Positions 43,601-51,781 of a DNA stretch of 64,000 nucleotides are shown piece after piece. Source of the DNA: Indolivaga capnocytophagoides DSM 22835 (GTDB taxonomy: Bacteria > Bacteroidota > Bacteroidia > Bacteroidales > Dysgonomonadaceae); assembly GCF_000426485.1 (NCBI RefSeq), contig NZ_AUFL01000011.1, positions 1 through 64,000 of the forward strand, read 5' to 3'. Made by a program: the position numbers and the translations under genes. Under the pieces are notes generated by a model, which saw nothing but the letters and a program-made list of their open reading frames with translations, had not been told where the DNA came from and did not search any database. Every line of letters begins with the position of its first letter. Within the stretch, counting starts at the first letter, position 1.

Positions 43601-43728
43601 ACAGGCTCTCCTGATACGTCTTTAATTACTCCCTTTATTGTAACCGTCTGCGACATTGCCAGCAAAGGGATAAAGGACATCAGAATAATTAAGGTAACAA
43701 TTCTGTAATTGATGATTTGTTTTTTCAT
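40672..43728 (-). CDS. SusC/RagA-family TonB-dependent receptor
   Basis: A 1018-residue outer-membrane importer. It has signal peptide 1-27, a carboxypeptidase-regulatory-like domain (about 28-105), a TonB-box-like EVVVVGYG near 110, a plug (about 120-230; ILKDASATAIYGSRGANGV) and a 22-strand barrel ending in NVTF. It pairs with the SusD-like gene. About 900 bases of untranslated DNA lie upstream and probably hold its regulation; no anti-sigma or hybrid two-component gene is adjacent. Confidence 0.95.
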   Translation of the reverse strand: MKKQIINYRIVTLIILMSFIPLLAMSQTVTIKGVIKDVSGEPVVGASITETGTSNGIIADLDGNFTLKVSPKATLTISFMGYRTQTVSVAGKTSLSIILEEDTQLLGEVVVVGYGVQRKEAVTGSVASIKNEAIREVPASDITQALQGRIAGVDMSQTSSKPGSSMQIRIRGTRSLNASNDPLIVLDGIPFAGSMSDINPNDIKSIDILKDASATAIYGSRGANGVLLITTNKGLVGAKAQVSYNGYVGLKTLFAKYPMMNSDEFVKLREYANKFQNGVDEDNDVNTDWQDLLYKNSMVTNHDLSVLGGTEKGSYNFGVGYYRDESLLPSQNYTRYSMRGTLDQEVGKYLKFGFITNNNYAVSNGGNLGVYTTLSTTPISNPYNADGTWKRTVKMSNDEHWVYSRATVDALGDKWIDQTRAFGSYNTIYGETKIPGVEGLKYKINIGLNYRQNNTGNYTGEGVFNSTPDNPSSAAISNSHTTQWTVENLLTYDRTFAEKHSLNVVALYSAEETSYNSSHMSATGIPSDAFQFYNLGHATKEIVVNPDYQGYYKSGLTSWMGRAMYSYDDRYMLSVAFRSDGSSRLAPGHKWHTYPAVSAGWNIQKESFMENVNWLDNLKVRVGYGQTSNQSVPSYKTLGLLGTRPYNFGDTNSVGYYVSELPNPSLGWEYSETWNYGLDFSLFNNRLSGTVEYYVQNTKDLLLSVNLPSTSGVGSYMANVGKSQNKGFELSLNGTILDNLNGWTWDLGVNLYANKNKLVSLASGQTRDENNWWFVGHPIDVIYDYEKVGLWQESDKYRDILEPGGNAGMIKVKYTGEYNADGSPVRQINADDRQIIDVNPDFQGGFNTRVGYKGFDLSIVGAFKSGGKLISTLYSSAGYLNMLTGRRNNVKVDYWTPENTGAKYPKPGGIESSNNPKYGSTLGYFDASYLKVRTITLGYDFKPDLTKKLGVTKLRVYATVQNPFVLFSPYHDESGMDPETNSYGDENQAVASYKERLLVIGTNTPATRNYLIGLNVTF

Positions 43729-44664
43729 AAAATCATAGGTTAAAAAATTAATTGTCTTTTTAGATAAACCAGTTTTGCTTTATAGACAGGTGAATCTTTT
43801 TTGATGAAAACAGTATTCTCTGTTTCTAACGAGGTCAGCTTACCGATTAGGATTTAAGATTAAGCAGTTTCGATTAATAGTCAGTCTTGATCAGTCTATA
43901 ATATAAGGCTGAGGGTTTTGTTTCCGTATTATGGTTGATGTGAATTCATGTTGATAGAATGATTACCGGATATAAGGCTGTGAAATACAAAAGGAATTTT
44001 CATAGTTTAAATTAGATTAATGGATATAGATTTTGAAACGGATATAACTGAATGTAAAATTATCAGAATAAGTATTCTTTCGATATTGCTCATGTAACAT
44101 ATATTGTTTTTGGTGTAACATATCTTTTGATTTTGTAACATATTTAGTTGCGTGTGTTTCATTCGGGAAGTGGAAGCCGCTGTTTGTCTTTATTTATCAA
44201 TTGTGGCATGTCGGTTATTTTCGAATTTATCTATACAGAAAGAGTAATAATACCTCCTGCTTAAAAAGTGTTCTTTGAAATCAATTATAAGCAAACACTG
44301 TCACAGAAGCTGATTGAAATGAAAAAGGGGGGTATTCGAAAGTTTGCATTGAGTTTGTAACCTTTGTAACCTTTTTCAAAGAACTGAAAAATGAAGAATT
44401 AAAAATACCCATTGATTACTGTTTATTGATAATTATTCATTAATCCAGTTGCTTTTGTAACCTTTTCGAATTAAATGTTTGAAAAACAGGATTTAGATTG
44501 TCTCTTCTTAATGTTGATAGATTAGACCGGAATATATCAAAAAGAAGAAATGTTCGTTAAAAGATTAAAAAACTTACCAAATGCACGGAAAATGCTGTCA
44601 GGTACGGAAATAAGTGTTAATTTTATAACCTTAATAAAATATTCATTTATTATAATTATAAACC
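43729..44664. other. Long control region between the SusC-like gene and galK
   Basis: A 936-base AT-rich stretch with no gene. It contains three TGTAACATAT direct repeats (44093-44143), two copies of the GTAACCTTTTGTTACC-like short motif (near 44355 and 44458) and AT-rich tracts near 44390-44450. The rest holds nothing I can name. Confidence 0.6.
44093..44143. promoter_or_regulatory. Three helically phased TGTAACATAT direct repeats
   Basis: TGTAACATAT begins at 44093, 44114 and 44134, so the spacing is 21 and 20 bases, about two helical turns. It lies about 365-415 bases upstream of the SusC-like start and about 520 bases upstream of galK. It looks like an array of binding sites for one regulator. 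Confidence 0.55.
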
Positions 44665-45810
44665 ATGGAAACTAGTGTCATTGTAGAAAAATTTAAATCC
44701 CTATTCGGAGAAGGTGGACAAATATATACATCTCCCGGTCGTATTAATCTAATTGGAGAGCACACCGATTACAATGGAGGATTCGTTCTTCCCGGGGCTA
44801 TTGATAAAGCAATGTATTGCGTAATCAAACCTAACGGAACAGAAGACAGAGTTAGAGCTTATGCTTTAGACCTCGAAGAAATGGACGAATTCGGCTTGGA
44901 TGATATTCCGATCAAACAATGGGGCAAATATATATTCGGCGTTTGTCATGAAATGATGAAACGTGGAGCAACAGCCATCAAAGGGTTTGATTGTGTCTTT
45001 GCCGGTGATGTTCCTCTGGGTGCAGGTATGTCTTCTTCTGCAGCATTGGAGAGTTGTTTCGGATTTGCACTGAACGATATGTATAATCTGGGTTTTGACC
45101 GTTTCGAATTGGCGAAAATAGGACAGGCTACCGAGCACAACTATGTAGGAGTGAAGTGTGGTATCATGGATCAGTTTGCGTCTTGTTTCGGTAAAGAAGG
45201 TTCTTTGATCCGTTTGGACTGCCGTTCATTGGAGTACGAATACATCCCTTTCAATCCTAAAGGTTACCGTTTGGTTTTGATCAATACTTGCGTTGCTCAC
45301 GAATTAGCTTCTTCGGCATATAACAAACGCCGTGAGTCTTGCGAAAACGCAGCGTCTTACATACGTAAATATCATCCAGAAGTAGAATTGTTGAGAGATG
45401 CTACTTTGGATATGTTGAAAGAAGTTGCTAACGAAGTAAGTGCCGAAGATTATATGCGTGCTGAATTCGTTATCGAAGAAATACATCGTATGGGTGAGGC
45501 GTGTGATGCATTGAAACGTGGAGACTACGAAACTGTAGGTAAGAAAATGTACGAAACACACATCGGGCTGAGCCGTAAATACGAAGTTAGCTGCGAGGAA
45601 TTGGATTTCTTGAATGATGTGGCACGTCAGTGTGGCGTTTCGGGTTCACGTGTTATGGGCGGTGGTTTCGGAGGATGTACCATCAACCTTGTAAAAGACG
45701 AATTACATGACGGTTTCATTAAACGTGCGACTGAAAGTTACGAGCAGAAATTCCGCATCAAACCTAAAGTGTATGATGTAGTTATCAAAGATGGTGCTCG
45801 TAAACTATAA
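44665..45810 (+). CDS. galK: Galactokinase
   Basis: A GHMP kinase of 381 residues that phosphorylates galactose at C1. The galactokinase signature is GRINLIGEHTDYNGG (25-39), the ATP motif is VPLGAGMSSSAALES near 115, and the third motif is VMGGGFGGCTINL near 329. It is a single gene with its own terminator. Leloir-pathway partners are not in the window. Confidence 0.95.
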   Translation: METSVIVEKFKSLFGEGGQIYTSPGRINLIGEHTDYNGGFVLPGAIDKAMYCVIKPNGTEDRVRAYALDLEEMDEFGLDDIPIKQWGKYIFGVCHEMMKRGATAIKGFDCVFAGDVPLGAGMSSSAALESCFGFALNDMYNLGFDRFELAKIGQATEHNYVGVKCGIMDQFASCFGKEGSLIRLDCRSLEYEYIPFNPKGYRLVLINTCVAHELASSAYNKRRESCENAASYIRKYHPEVELLRDATLDMLKEVANEVSAEDYMRAEFVIEEIHRMGEACDALKRGDYETVGKKMYETHIGLSRKYEVSCEELDFLNDVARQCGVSGSRVMGGGFGGCTINLVKDELHDGFIKRATESYEQKFRIKPKVYDVVIKDGARKL

Positions 45811-45922
45811 TAGATAAAAGAGGCTGAAGTCCGGTTGATAGACGGCTGGTCTTGAGTAATAAATTTTATTTATGAAAGAGAATGTAAATATGTAAATATT
45901 TGCTACTTTTGTTTCAGAAATA

Positions 45923-45965
45923 AAGCTCTCTGTGGGTAGAACTTGTTTTATTCGGCAGAGAGCTT
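45923..45965 (+). terminator. Intrinsic terminator of galK
   Basis: AAGCTCTCTG pairs with CAGAGAGCTT, a 10-bp stem with a long loop, followed by CTTTTTC. Confidence 0.75.
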
Positions 45966-45990
45966 CTTTTTCAAAATAATTCTAAATAAT

Positions 45991-46082
45991 TAGTAATAGC
46001 AAGTATTTAATGACCTGTTTCAGAGATATAACTCTCTTTCGTTGTTATGCTTGGTGAATTAATAAATAGGTCTAAGATCTTA
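45991..46082 (+). repeat. GGTCT-type dispersed repeat, complete, before DUF4494
   Basis: Left end TAGTAATAGCAAGTATTTAA; hairpin ATAAC/GTTAT; TTATGCTTGG; right end AATAGGTCTAAGATCTTA. It ends 13 bases before the DUF4494 start and is in the gene's orientation. Confidence 0.88.
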
Positions 46083-46095
46083 AAAGTATAATTGT

Positions 46096-46560
46096 ATGTA
46101 CAACTGGTTTGAATGTAAAGTGTCTTATGAGAAAACAATGGAGAACGGGACTCAGAAAAAAGTAACCGAACCTTATCTGGTAGACGCTTTATCATTTACA
46201 GAAGCCGAAGCCCGTATCATAGAAGAATTGAAGCCTTATATCGCCGGTGAATTTACCATTGCTGATATTAAGCGGGCTAAACTGGCAGAGCTTTTCTTTA
46301 ATGAAAACGGAGATCGCTATTTCAAAGCGAAAATTTACTTCATCACCCTTGATGAAAAAAGCGGTACTGAGAAGAAAACGGCAGCACAAATGCTTGCTCA
46401 GGCTTGTGATATCAGAGAGGCTTTGGAAGTAGTAGAAAAAGGTATGGTAGGTACTATGGCCGATTATACAATTGCGTCATTGACTGAAACAGCATTGATG
46501 GATGTCTTCCCTTATTCGACAGATGATAAAGGCAAGATAGACTACAAGAAAGAAGAGTAA
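46096..46560 (+). CDS. DUF4494 family protein
   Basis: A 154-residue soluble protein typical of Bacteroidetes DUF4494. It opens MYNWFECKVSYEKT, has the central EPYLVDALSFTEAEARI segment (about 24-40) and a C-terminal TSL-like patch (DYTIASLTETALMDVFPY). The function is unknown. The next gene, YggS-type, follows 81 bases later on the same strand; the two may be linked. Confidence 0.85.
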   Translation: MYNWFECKVSYEKTMENGTQKKVTEPYLVDALSFTEAEARIIEELKPYIAGEFTIADIKRAKLAELFFNENGDRYFKAKIYFITLDEKSGTEKKTAAQMLAQACDIREALEVVEKGMVGTMADYTIASLTETALMDVFPYSTDDKGKIDYKKEE

Positions 46561-46641
46561 GATCTCTAACTTTTTTGTTCTATAATCTGAGAAGTTGGAC
46601 AGATATAGGCTGCTGCGAATCAGAAATATATATATAAGAAA

Positions 46642-47310
46642 ATGAGTGTTGCGAAAAATTTAGATAGGATAAAGAGTCAATTGCCTGAAAATGTAACTCT
46701 GGTAGCTGTGTCTAAATTTCATCCGAAAGAAGCTTTAGAGGAAGCTTATAATGCCGGTCAGCGGATTTTTGGAGAGAGTCGGGTTCAGGAGCTTGACGGT
46801 AAAGTTAAAGATTTGTCATCCGATATACAATGGCATCTGATAGGGCATCTGCAAACCAATAAAGTCAAATTTATTGTTCCCTACATCGATACGATACAAA
46901 GTGTTGATAGCTGGAAAATATTATTTGAAATAAATAAGTATGCTGAGCAAGCCGGACGAAATATAAAGTGCCTGCTTGAAATAAAAATAGCACAGGAGGA
47001 TTCTAAATTCGGATTGAGTTTTGACGATTGTCGAACTTTGTTGAGAGATCAGAATTGGAAAGCTCTGCGATATGTACGGATTTGCGGACTGATGGGTATG
47101 GCAAGCCTGACTGATGACGAAGTCCAGATTCGAAAAGAGTTTAAGTCTTTAAAATCTTTCTCGGATGAACTGAAGTCTTCATTCTTTTCCGATAATCCGG
47201 AATTTTGCGAAATATCGATGGGTATGTCGCACGACTATAAAATAGCAGTAGAAGAAGGTGCCACCATTGTGAGGGTGGGGACATCTATTTTCGGAGAAAG
47301 GGAGTATTGA
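46642..47310 (+). CDS. yggS: YggS-family PLP homeostasis protein
   Basis: A 222-residue PLP-binding TIM-barrel protein that helps balance vitamin B6 and amino acids without a known catalytic reaction. The PLP lysine is in VAVSKFHPKE near residue 24. FGESRVQELDGK and WHLIGHLQTNK (66-76) are diagnostic. The C-terminal MGMSHDYKIAVEEGATIVRVGTSIFG phosphate-binding motif is intact. Confidence 0.93.
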   Translation: MSVAKNLDRIKSQLPENVTLVAVSKFHPKEALEEAYNAGQRIFGESRVQELDGKVKDLSSDIQWHLIGHLQTNKVKFIVPYIDTIQSVDSWKILFEINKYAEQAGRNIKCLLEIKIAQEDSKFGLSFDDCRTLLRDQNWKALRYVRICGLMGMASLTDDEVQIRKEFKSLKSFSDELKSSFFSDNPEFCEISMGMSHDYKIAVEEGATIVRVGTSIFGEREY

Positions 47311-47439
47311 GTACTGAACTTTTTATCTATGGTTAAGTAAGAGTAAATACAACTGGTAGTTGTCATATAGATGAATTACCATTTAAATATTGATAATACG
47401 TCATCGAGGGTATACCTGGTGAGAATATTTTATCGCATT

Positions 47440-48381
47440 ATGAACATACAACAGTTAGAGTATATTATTGCAGTAGACAATCATCGTCATTTTGCAAAGG
47501 CTGCAGAGGCGTCATTTGTGACTCAACCTACTTTGAGTATGATGATTCAAAAGCTGGAAGACGAATTGAGCGTAAAGATATTTGATCGCAGCCAGCTGCC
47601 CGTACAGCCGACTCCGATCGGTGTGCAGATTATCAATCAAGCTCGGGTGATTGTATCTCAGGTAAAGCAGATAAAAGAGATAATTCAGGAAGAGAAAGGC
47701 ATTGTGAAGGGTACTTTCAAATTAGGAATTATCCCTACAATCGCTCCTTATCTTTTGCCTAAGCTGATGTTGATGCATGAGGAAAATGGCTATGATATAG
47801 AGCTTGTCATTGAAGAGACAACAACAGGTCAAATTATAGACCGCCTGTTGAACGGGTCTTTGGATGGAGCTATTTTAGCGACTCCTCTTAAGAATGAAAA
47901 GCTAAAAGAGCATCCCATATATTACGAACGCTTCTATGCGTATGTTTCTCCTCGCGAGACTTCCTTGTATGCAAAGAAGGAATTGGACGAAGAAGATTTG
48001 AATATAAATAAACTTTGGCTGCTGGAAGAGGTGCACTGTTTCAGAAGTCAGATATTGAGAATATGTAACCTGCGAAAACGTAAGAGTTCTCATACTTTGT
48101 TTACATATGAGGCCGGAAGTATTAATACGCTTATAAACATTGTGGATAATAACAGCGGATTGACTATTATTCCGGAAATGGCTATTGAGCAGCTCAACGA
48201 AAAGCAAAAACAGAATATACGTCCATTAAAAGATATATGCCCTGTGCGTGAGATAAGCCTTGTTACCCGCAAAGAATTCCTGAGGGAACGTGTTTTGGGT
48301 ATAATTATAGATGAGGTGAAAAAGGCTGTGCCTCCTGCATTACTGAATCAGGATCTGAAAAAATTTGTAGTAGATATTTGA
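47440..48381 (+). CDS. oxyR: Peroxide-sensing LysR regulator OxyR
   Basis: A 313-residue LysR regulator. The HTH at about 16-40 contains HFAKAAEASFVTQPTLSMMI. In the effector domain C200 and C209 (HCFRSQILRIC) match the redox pair C199/C208 of OxyR in spacing and context, so hydrogen peroxide sensing is likely. The frame opens earlier at 47371, but the ATG at 47440 gives the normal N-terminus MNIQQLEYI. The tpx and OhrR-like genes in the window are possible regulon members. Confidence 0.9.
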   Translation: MNIQQLEYIIAVDNHRHFAKAAEASFVTQPTLSMMIQKLEDELSVKIFDRSQLPVQPTPIGVQIINQARVIVSQVKQIKEIIQEEKGIVKGTFKLGIIPTIAPYLLPKLMLMHEENGYDIELVIEETTTGQIIDRLLNGSLDGAILATPLKNEKLKEHPIYYERFYAYVSPRETSLYAKKELDEEDLNINKLWLLEEVHCFRSQILRICNLRKRKSSHTLFTYEAGSINTLINIVDNNSGLTIIPEMAIEQLNEKQKQNIRPLKDICPVREISLVTRKEFLRERVLGIIIDEVKKAVPPALLNQDLKKFVVDI

Positions 48382-48409
48382 TCTGCTGCTAAAGATATAG
48401 ATATGAGAG

Positions 48410-48433
48410 AGGGAAGCTGTAAACAGTTTCCCT
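48410..48433 (+). terminator. Intrinsic terminator of oxyR
   Basis: AGGGAAGCTG and CAGTTTCCCT (one G-T wobble) around a 4-base loop, followed by TTTTTTC. Confidence 0.85.
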
Positions 48434-48479
48434 TTTTTTCTTGTTATAACCGAGAACACACGATTAAATCTGCAATGTT

Positions 48480-48845
48480 ATGACTGAAATAAGACTGAAG
48501 CGAGTGTATGACGAGTTCGACGAAAGTGATGGTTACCGCATCCTGATAGATCGCTTATGGCCAAGAGGCATAAAAAAGGAGAGTCTCAAACTCGATTTAT
48601 GGGATAAAGATATAGCTCCGTCTACCGAATTGAGGAAATGGTTCCACTCTGATCAAAGTGGTAACTGGAATGAATTTGTTGTTCGTTATATCGCAGAACT
48701 CAGAGCTACTAATGCCCTTCCGGAGCTTGTTGAAAATATTAGGGGAAAGAAAACCATTACTTTGCTATATGGAGCCAAAGATCCGGAGCATAATCAAGCT
48801 GTTGTGCTTAAAGACGAATTGAAGAAAAGGGTTGACCCTGTATAG
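48480..48845 (+). CDS. DUF488 family protein (YeaO-like)
   Basis: A 121-residue protein of the short DUF488 type. Its markers are GYRILIDRLWPRGIKKE (18-34), WDKDIAPSTELRKWFHSD and a C-terminal LLYGAKDPEHNQAVVLK. The family is widespread and its function is not established. Its end is 2 bases from the convergent MFS gene. Confidence 0.88.
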   Translation: MTEIRLKRVYDEFDESDGYRILIDRLWPRGIKKESLKLDLWDKDIAPSTELRKWFHSDQSGNWNEFVVRYIAELRATNALPELVENIRGKKTITLLYGAKDPEHNQAVVLKDELKKRVDPV

Positions 48846-48847
48846 AG

Positions 48848-50023
48848 TTATCGCAACCTTTTCTTCTCGAATACCCTTTTCGATATAAGGATATAAATAA
48901 TGCTGCTTAACACACATAAACCTGAAGCTACAAGGAACAGTGTTTCGAAAGAATATATCCCCGATATATATCCGCCGACAAGCATACCGAGGGCTAGTCC
49001 CAAATCAAAACCTACGAGGTAGGTCGAGTTTGCTGTACCTCTCTGGTTGTTTTCCGCCATATTGATATATAGGGTTTGTAAAGCCGGAAACATCATTCCG
49101 AATCCGATACCGATAAATAGCCCGGAGATGCAAAAAGCGGCGATATTATGTATCAGTGCAAAACCAAAGAATGATGCTGCGACAATAAGCATTGAGGATG
49201 TATTTACCAGATGGATATGTCCTTTGTCAACCATTTTGCCGGAGAATATACGGGAGACAATAATTCCGCCGGCCCAAAACAGAAAGAATATTCCGGCATT
49301 CGGTATTGATATCTCTTTACCATATTGGGCAACAAACGGTCCTATTGTACCCCATGCAAAACTCGGCAGTAGTTGATTGAGGAAAATAGGCCATGCAGGA
49401 ATCAAGAAGAATCGGTCGAAAGAAAGCTTCTGACGTTCTACTTTAGGTCGTTGAGGAGCTTTGATCAGTATTACTGCGATAATACCTAATATGCCCATGG
49501 ATATGGCCCAATATAGCAATGTCTGGAAGCTATATGTTTGGTAGATATGTATAGCGATAAAAGGTCCTATAGCCATTGCTACATTCATAAAAGTGCCGTA
49601 ATAACCGATCCCTTCGGCTCTGCGTTCGGAAGGAACAAGGTCTATCGCCAGCGTGCTGGAAGATACTGTGGATAATCCCCACATGACCCCGTGCATAAAC
49701 CGCACAATGACGAATATAAGGATTGCAGTAGCATAGAAATATCCTACGAATATAGCTACATAACAGATGAAACTAAGCAGCAGCACTTTTTTTCTGGAGT
49801 ATAGATCGACAATATAACCTGAGAATGGACGAATAATAAGTATAGCTATTGCATAAGATGCTAAAACGATACCGGTTTTAGTTTGAGGAACTCCCAGTTT
49901 TTCCGTTATATAGAGAGGTATAGAAGGCATCAGCAGGTTAAACGAGCATGCCATCAGAAAGTTTGCAATACATACATTAAGATATCCCCATGTCCAAAGT
50001 CTGGGGGGCGAATTAGTCTCCAT
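48848..50023 (-). CDS. MFS transporter, 12 helices
   Basis: A 391-residue major facilitator protein with a motif-A-like loop after helix 2 (GYIVDLYSRKKVLL) and the helix-5 region RAEGIGYYGTFMNVAMAIGP. It resembles YfcJ/YhhS-type putative arabinose or drug efflux proteins; the substrate is unknown. A complete repeat lies 15 bases before its start in the same orientation. Confidence 0.85.
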   Translation of the reverse strand: METNSPPRLWTWGYLNVCIANFLMACSFNLLMPSIPLYITEKLGVPQTKTGIVLASYAIAILIIRPFSGYIVDLYSRKKVLLLSFICYVAIFVGYFYATAILIFVIVRFMHGVMWGLSTVSSSTLAIDLVPSERRAEGIGYYGTFMNVAMAIGPFIAIHIYQTYSFQTLLYWAISMGILGIIAVILIKAPQRPKVERQKLSFDRFFLIPAWPIFLNQLLPSFAWGTIGPFVAQYGKEISIPNAGIFFLFWAGGIIVSRIFSGKMVDKGHIHLVNTSSMLIVAASFFGFALIHNIAAFCISGLFIGIGFGMMFPALQTLYINMAENNQRGTANSTYLVGFDLGLALGMLVGGYISGIYSFETLFLVASGLCVLSSIIYILISKRVFEKKRLR

Positions 50024-50038
50024 TATTGTACATCTATT

Positions 50039-50131
50039 TAAGGTCGCAGACCTATTTGTTGTTTTAGCAAGTATAATAATCTTAGTTCGTTATAACTTGG
50101 AAATATATGGTTATATGCCTTTGTTTACTTA
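50039..50131 (-). repeat. GGTCT-type dispersed repeat, complete, before the MFS gene
   Basis: The minus strand has TTAAGTAAACAAAGGCATAT at the left, the arm pair around GTTATAACGAACTAAG, TATACTTGC, and right end AATAGGTCTGCGACCTTA. TATACTTG (plus-strand 50068-50075) is close to the -7 consensus. Confidence 0.85.
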
Positions 50132-50205
50132 ATTGGCTGGCAAAGAGTATTCTGTGATCAAACCTATAAATACAATGCTTTGTCGCTTATTTTATCTTTA
50201 CTATA

Positions 50206-50304
50206 TAAGTGAATATAAAAGACCATAAATGCTCTAACAACTAATCATACGTTTTGTTTGCTACCGAAGTGCGAAGATAAATAATAAATAGGTCTGAAAC
50301 TTTA
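50206..50304 (+). repeat. GGTCT-type dispersed repeat, degenerate complete copy
   Basis: Starts TAAGTGAATATAAAAGACCA, has TTTGTTTGCTACCGAAG in the middle and ends AATAGGTCTGAAACTTTA. It ends 33 bases before the methylase start. Confidence 0.65.
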
Positions 50305-50337
50305 AAAGATGTACTTTTGTAAAAAATCTGAATTTAT

Positions 50338-51042
50338 ATGCAAGCAGCTCTTTATCTTATACCTGTTACTCTGGGAGAGACGGAAATAGATCCGGTATTA
50401 CCATCCTACAACAGAGAAGTAATACTTGATATTAAGTATTTTATTGTGGAAAATATAAGATCGGCACGTCGTTTTCTAAAAAAGACAGAGCCGACAATTA
50501 ATATTGATGAACTGACTTTTTTCGAACTGAATAAACATACTAACCGGGATATGCTGGAACAATATCTTGAACCTTTGGAAAGAGGCTTTTCCGTTGGAGT
50601 TATTTCTGAGGCAGGCTGTCCGGCTATCGCTGATCCGGGAGCTGATGTCGTCGCTATAGCTCAGCGTAAAAAGATGAAGGTTGTCCCGTTAGTAGGTCCG
50701 TCTTCTATTTTAATGGCTCTGATGGCTTCGGGTTTTAATGGACAAAGTTTTGCCTTTCATGGATATCTGCCTATTGATGGATCTGAGCGGATCAAGAAGA
50801 TCAAACAATTAGAGCAGCGGATATTCAGTGAAGACCAGACTCAGATATTTATTGAAACTCCGTATCGTAATACCAAGCTGATAGAAGACTTTATTAAAAC
50901 TTGTGGTTCTTCGACTAAATTGTGTGTTGCTATGAATATTACATGTGAAGAAGAATATATCAGAACTTTACCCGTAAAAAGCTGGGCAAAGCATATTTCG
51001 GAGATAGGTAAATATCCTTGTATATTCTTGATTTATAAATGA
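50338..51042 (+). CDS. SAM-dependent methyltransferase, RsmI-like tetrapyrrole methylase fold
   Basis: A 234-residue methylase. It has the LYLIPVTLGE opening, SARRFLKK near 41, the GVISEAGCPAIADPGADVV motif (84-102) and VVPLVGPSSILMALMASGFNGQSFAFHGYLP. These match RsmI, which 2'-O-methylates C1402 of 16S rRNA. The N-terminus diverges from canonical RsmI (a long VLPSYNREVILDIKYFIVEN insert), so this is the Bacteroidetes RsmI-like variant; its target is inferred. Confidence 0.85.
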   Translation: MQAALYLIPVTLGETEIDPVLPSYNREVILDIKYFIVENIRSARRFLKKTEPTINIDELTFFELNKHTNRDMLEQYLEPLERGFSVGVISEAGCPAIADPGADVVAIAQRKKMKVVPLVGPSSILMALMASGFNGQSFAFHGYLPIDGSERIKKIKQLEQRIFSEDQTQIFIETPYRNTKLIEDFIKTCGSSTKLCVAMNITCEEEYIRTLPVKSWAKHISEIGKYPCIFLIYK

Positions 51043-51144
51043 TATTTGTGAAATTTAGTTTGTCTTTTTGGTTGGTTTGTTTAATTTTTCATTGTCAAAA
51101 TAATATTTTAAGTCGAATATTATTTCTTTTTGTAAAAATATATC

Positions 51145-51152
51145 TATATTTG
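51145..51152 (+). promoter_or_regulatory. -7 box of the PII gene
   Basis: TATATTTG is an exact match to TAnnTTTG, 32 bases before the GTG start. No TTTG is at the ideal -33 spacing. Confidence 0.45.
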
Positions 51153-51184
51153 CATTCATAAATGATACTTAAAAATTGAGAGTT

Positions 51185-51529
51185 GTGAAAAAGATTGAAG
51201 CAATTATTCGTAAATCGAAATTTCAGGAAGTAAGAGAAGCATTACGTGAAGCCGATATTGATTTTCTATCTTGGTGGGAAGTAAAGGGGCAGGGTGATGC
51301 TAAGCAGGGTCTTATCTTTCGGGGTATCGCTTATGATATAAATGCAATAGAGCGCATTCATTTGTCATTTGTAGTTCGGGACATTAATGTAGATAAGTCT
51401 ATTGATGCGATATTGAAATCTGCTTATACAGGAGAAAGTGGAGATGGACGCATTTTTGTTTCAGAAATAGAACAGTCTATCCGAATAAGGACGGGCGAAA
51501 GAGGGGATGAGTCTTTGTATAATAAATAG
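51185..51529 (+). CDS. PII-family nitrogen regulator with divergent T-loop
   Basis: A 114-residue PII-like trimeric signal protein. The GTG start at 51185 gives MKKIEAIIRKSKF, the standard PII N-terminus; a TTG three codons earlier is less likely. TGESGDGRIFVSEIEQSIRIRTGE is the conserved C-terminal signature. The T-loop (GQGDAKQGLIFRGIAYDINAIERI) departs from GlnB: Phe replaces the first loop Tyr, and the usual DFLPK becomes NAIER. Its partner may therefore differ from GlnE, NtrB or AmtB. No amtB or glnA is nearby. Confidence 0.85.
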   Translation: MKKIEAIIRKSKFQEVREALREADIDFLSWWEVKGQGDAKQGLIFRGIAYDINAIERIHLSFVVRDINVDKSIDAILKSAYTGESGDGRIFVSEIEQSIRIRTGERGDESLYNK

Positions 51530-51530
51530 C

Positions 51531-51559
51531 AAAGTATAATAAAAAGGTCACCGGCCTTA
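51531..51559 (+). repeat. GGTCT-type dispersed repeat, right end only
   Basis: AATAAAAAGGTCACCGGCCTTA starting right after the PII stop. Here the dyad is GGTCACCGGCC. Unlike most copies it has no gene close to its right end. Confidence 0.7.
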
Positions 51560-51781
51560 TTTTGAGTTAATTAAGGTAGTGTTGTTTTAGGTGTGTATAA
51601 GAGTATTAGGGCATATGGACGGTTGTATTTATTGGTTAGGTTTATGTTTATGAAGGTTCAATAAGGTATTTGCAAGGTTCGCTTAATCTTTTTATCACAG
51701 CCCGAAGTATTCCCGAAATACTCATTTTATTAGGTTATATGTTTAGTATAGGCAAGTTTCTCAGTTTGGAATTTTGATCGG

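Noticed and set aside
43729-44664. tRNA or small protein gene in the long gap before galK
   Set aside because: No cloverleaf, no open frame with a plausible start, and composition is uniformly AT-rich.
47371-47439. Longer start for oxyR adding 23 residues
   Set aside because: The LysR N-terminus MNIQQLEYI begins at 47440; the added residues match nothing in the family.
51176-51184. TTG start for the PII gene
   Set aside because: The GTG at 51185 yields the canonical MKKIEAII start.
5535-51559. CRISPR array made of the dispersed repeats
   Set aside because: Copies are scattered, vary in sequence, differ in orientation and have no regular spacers or cas genes.
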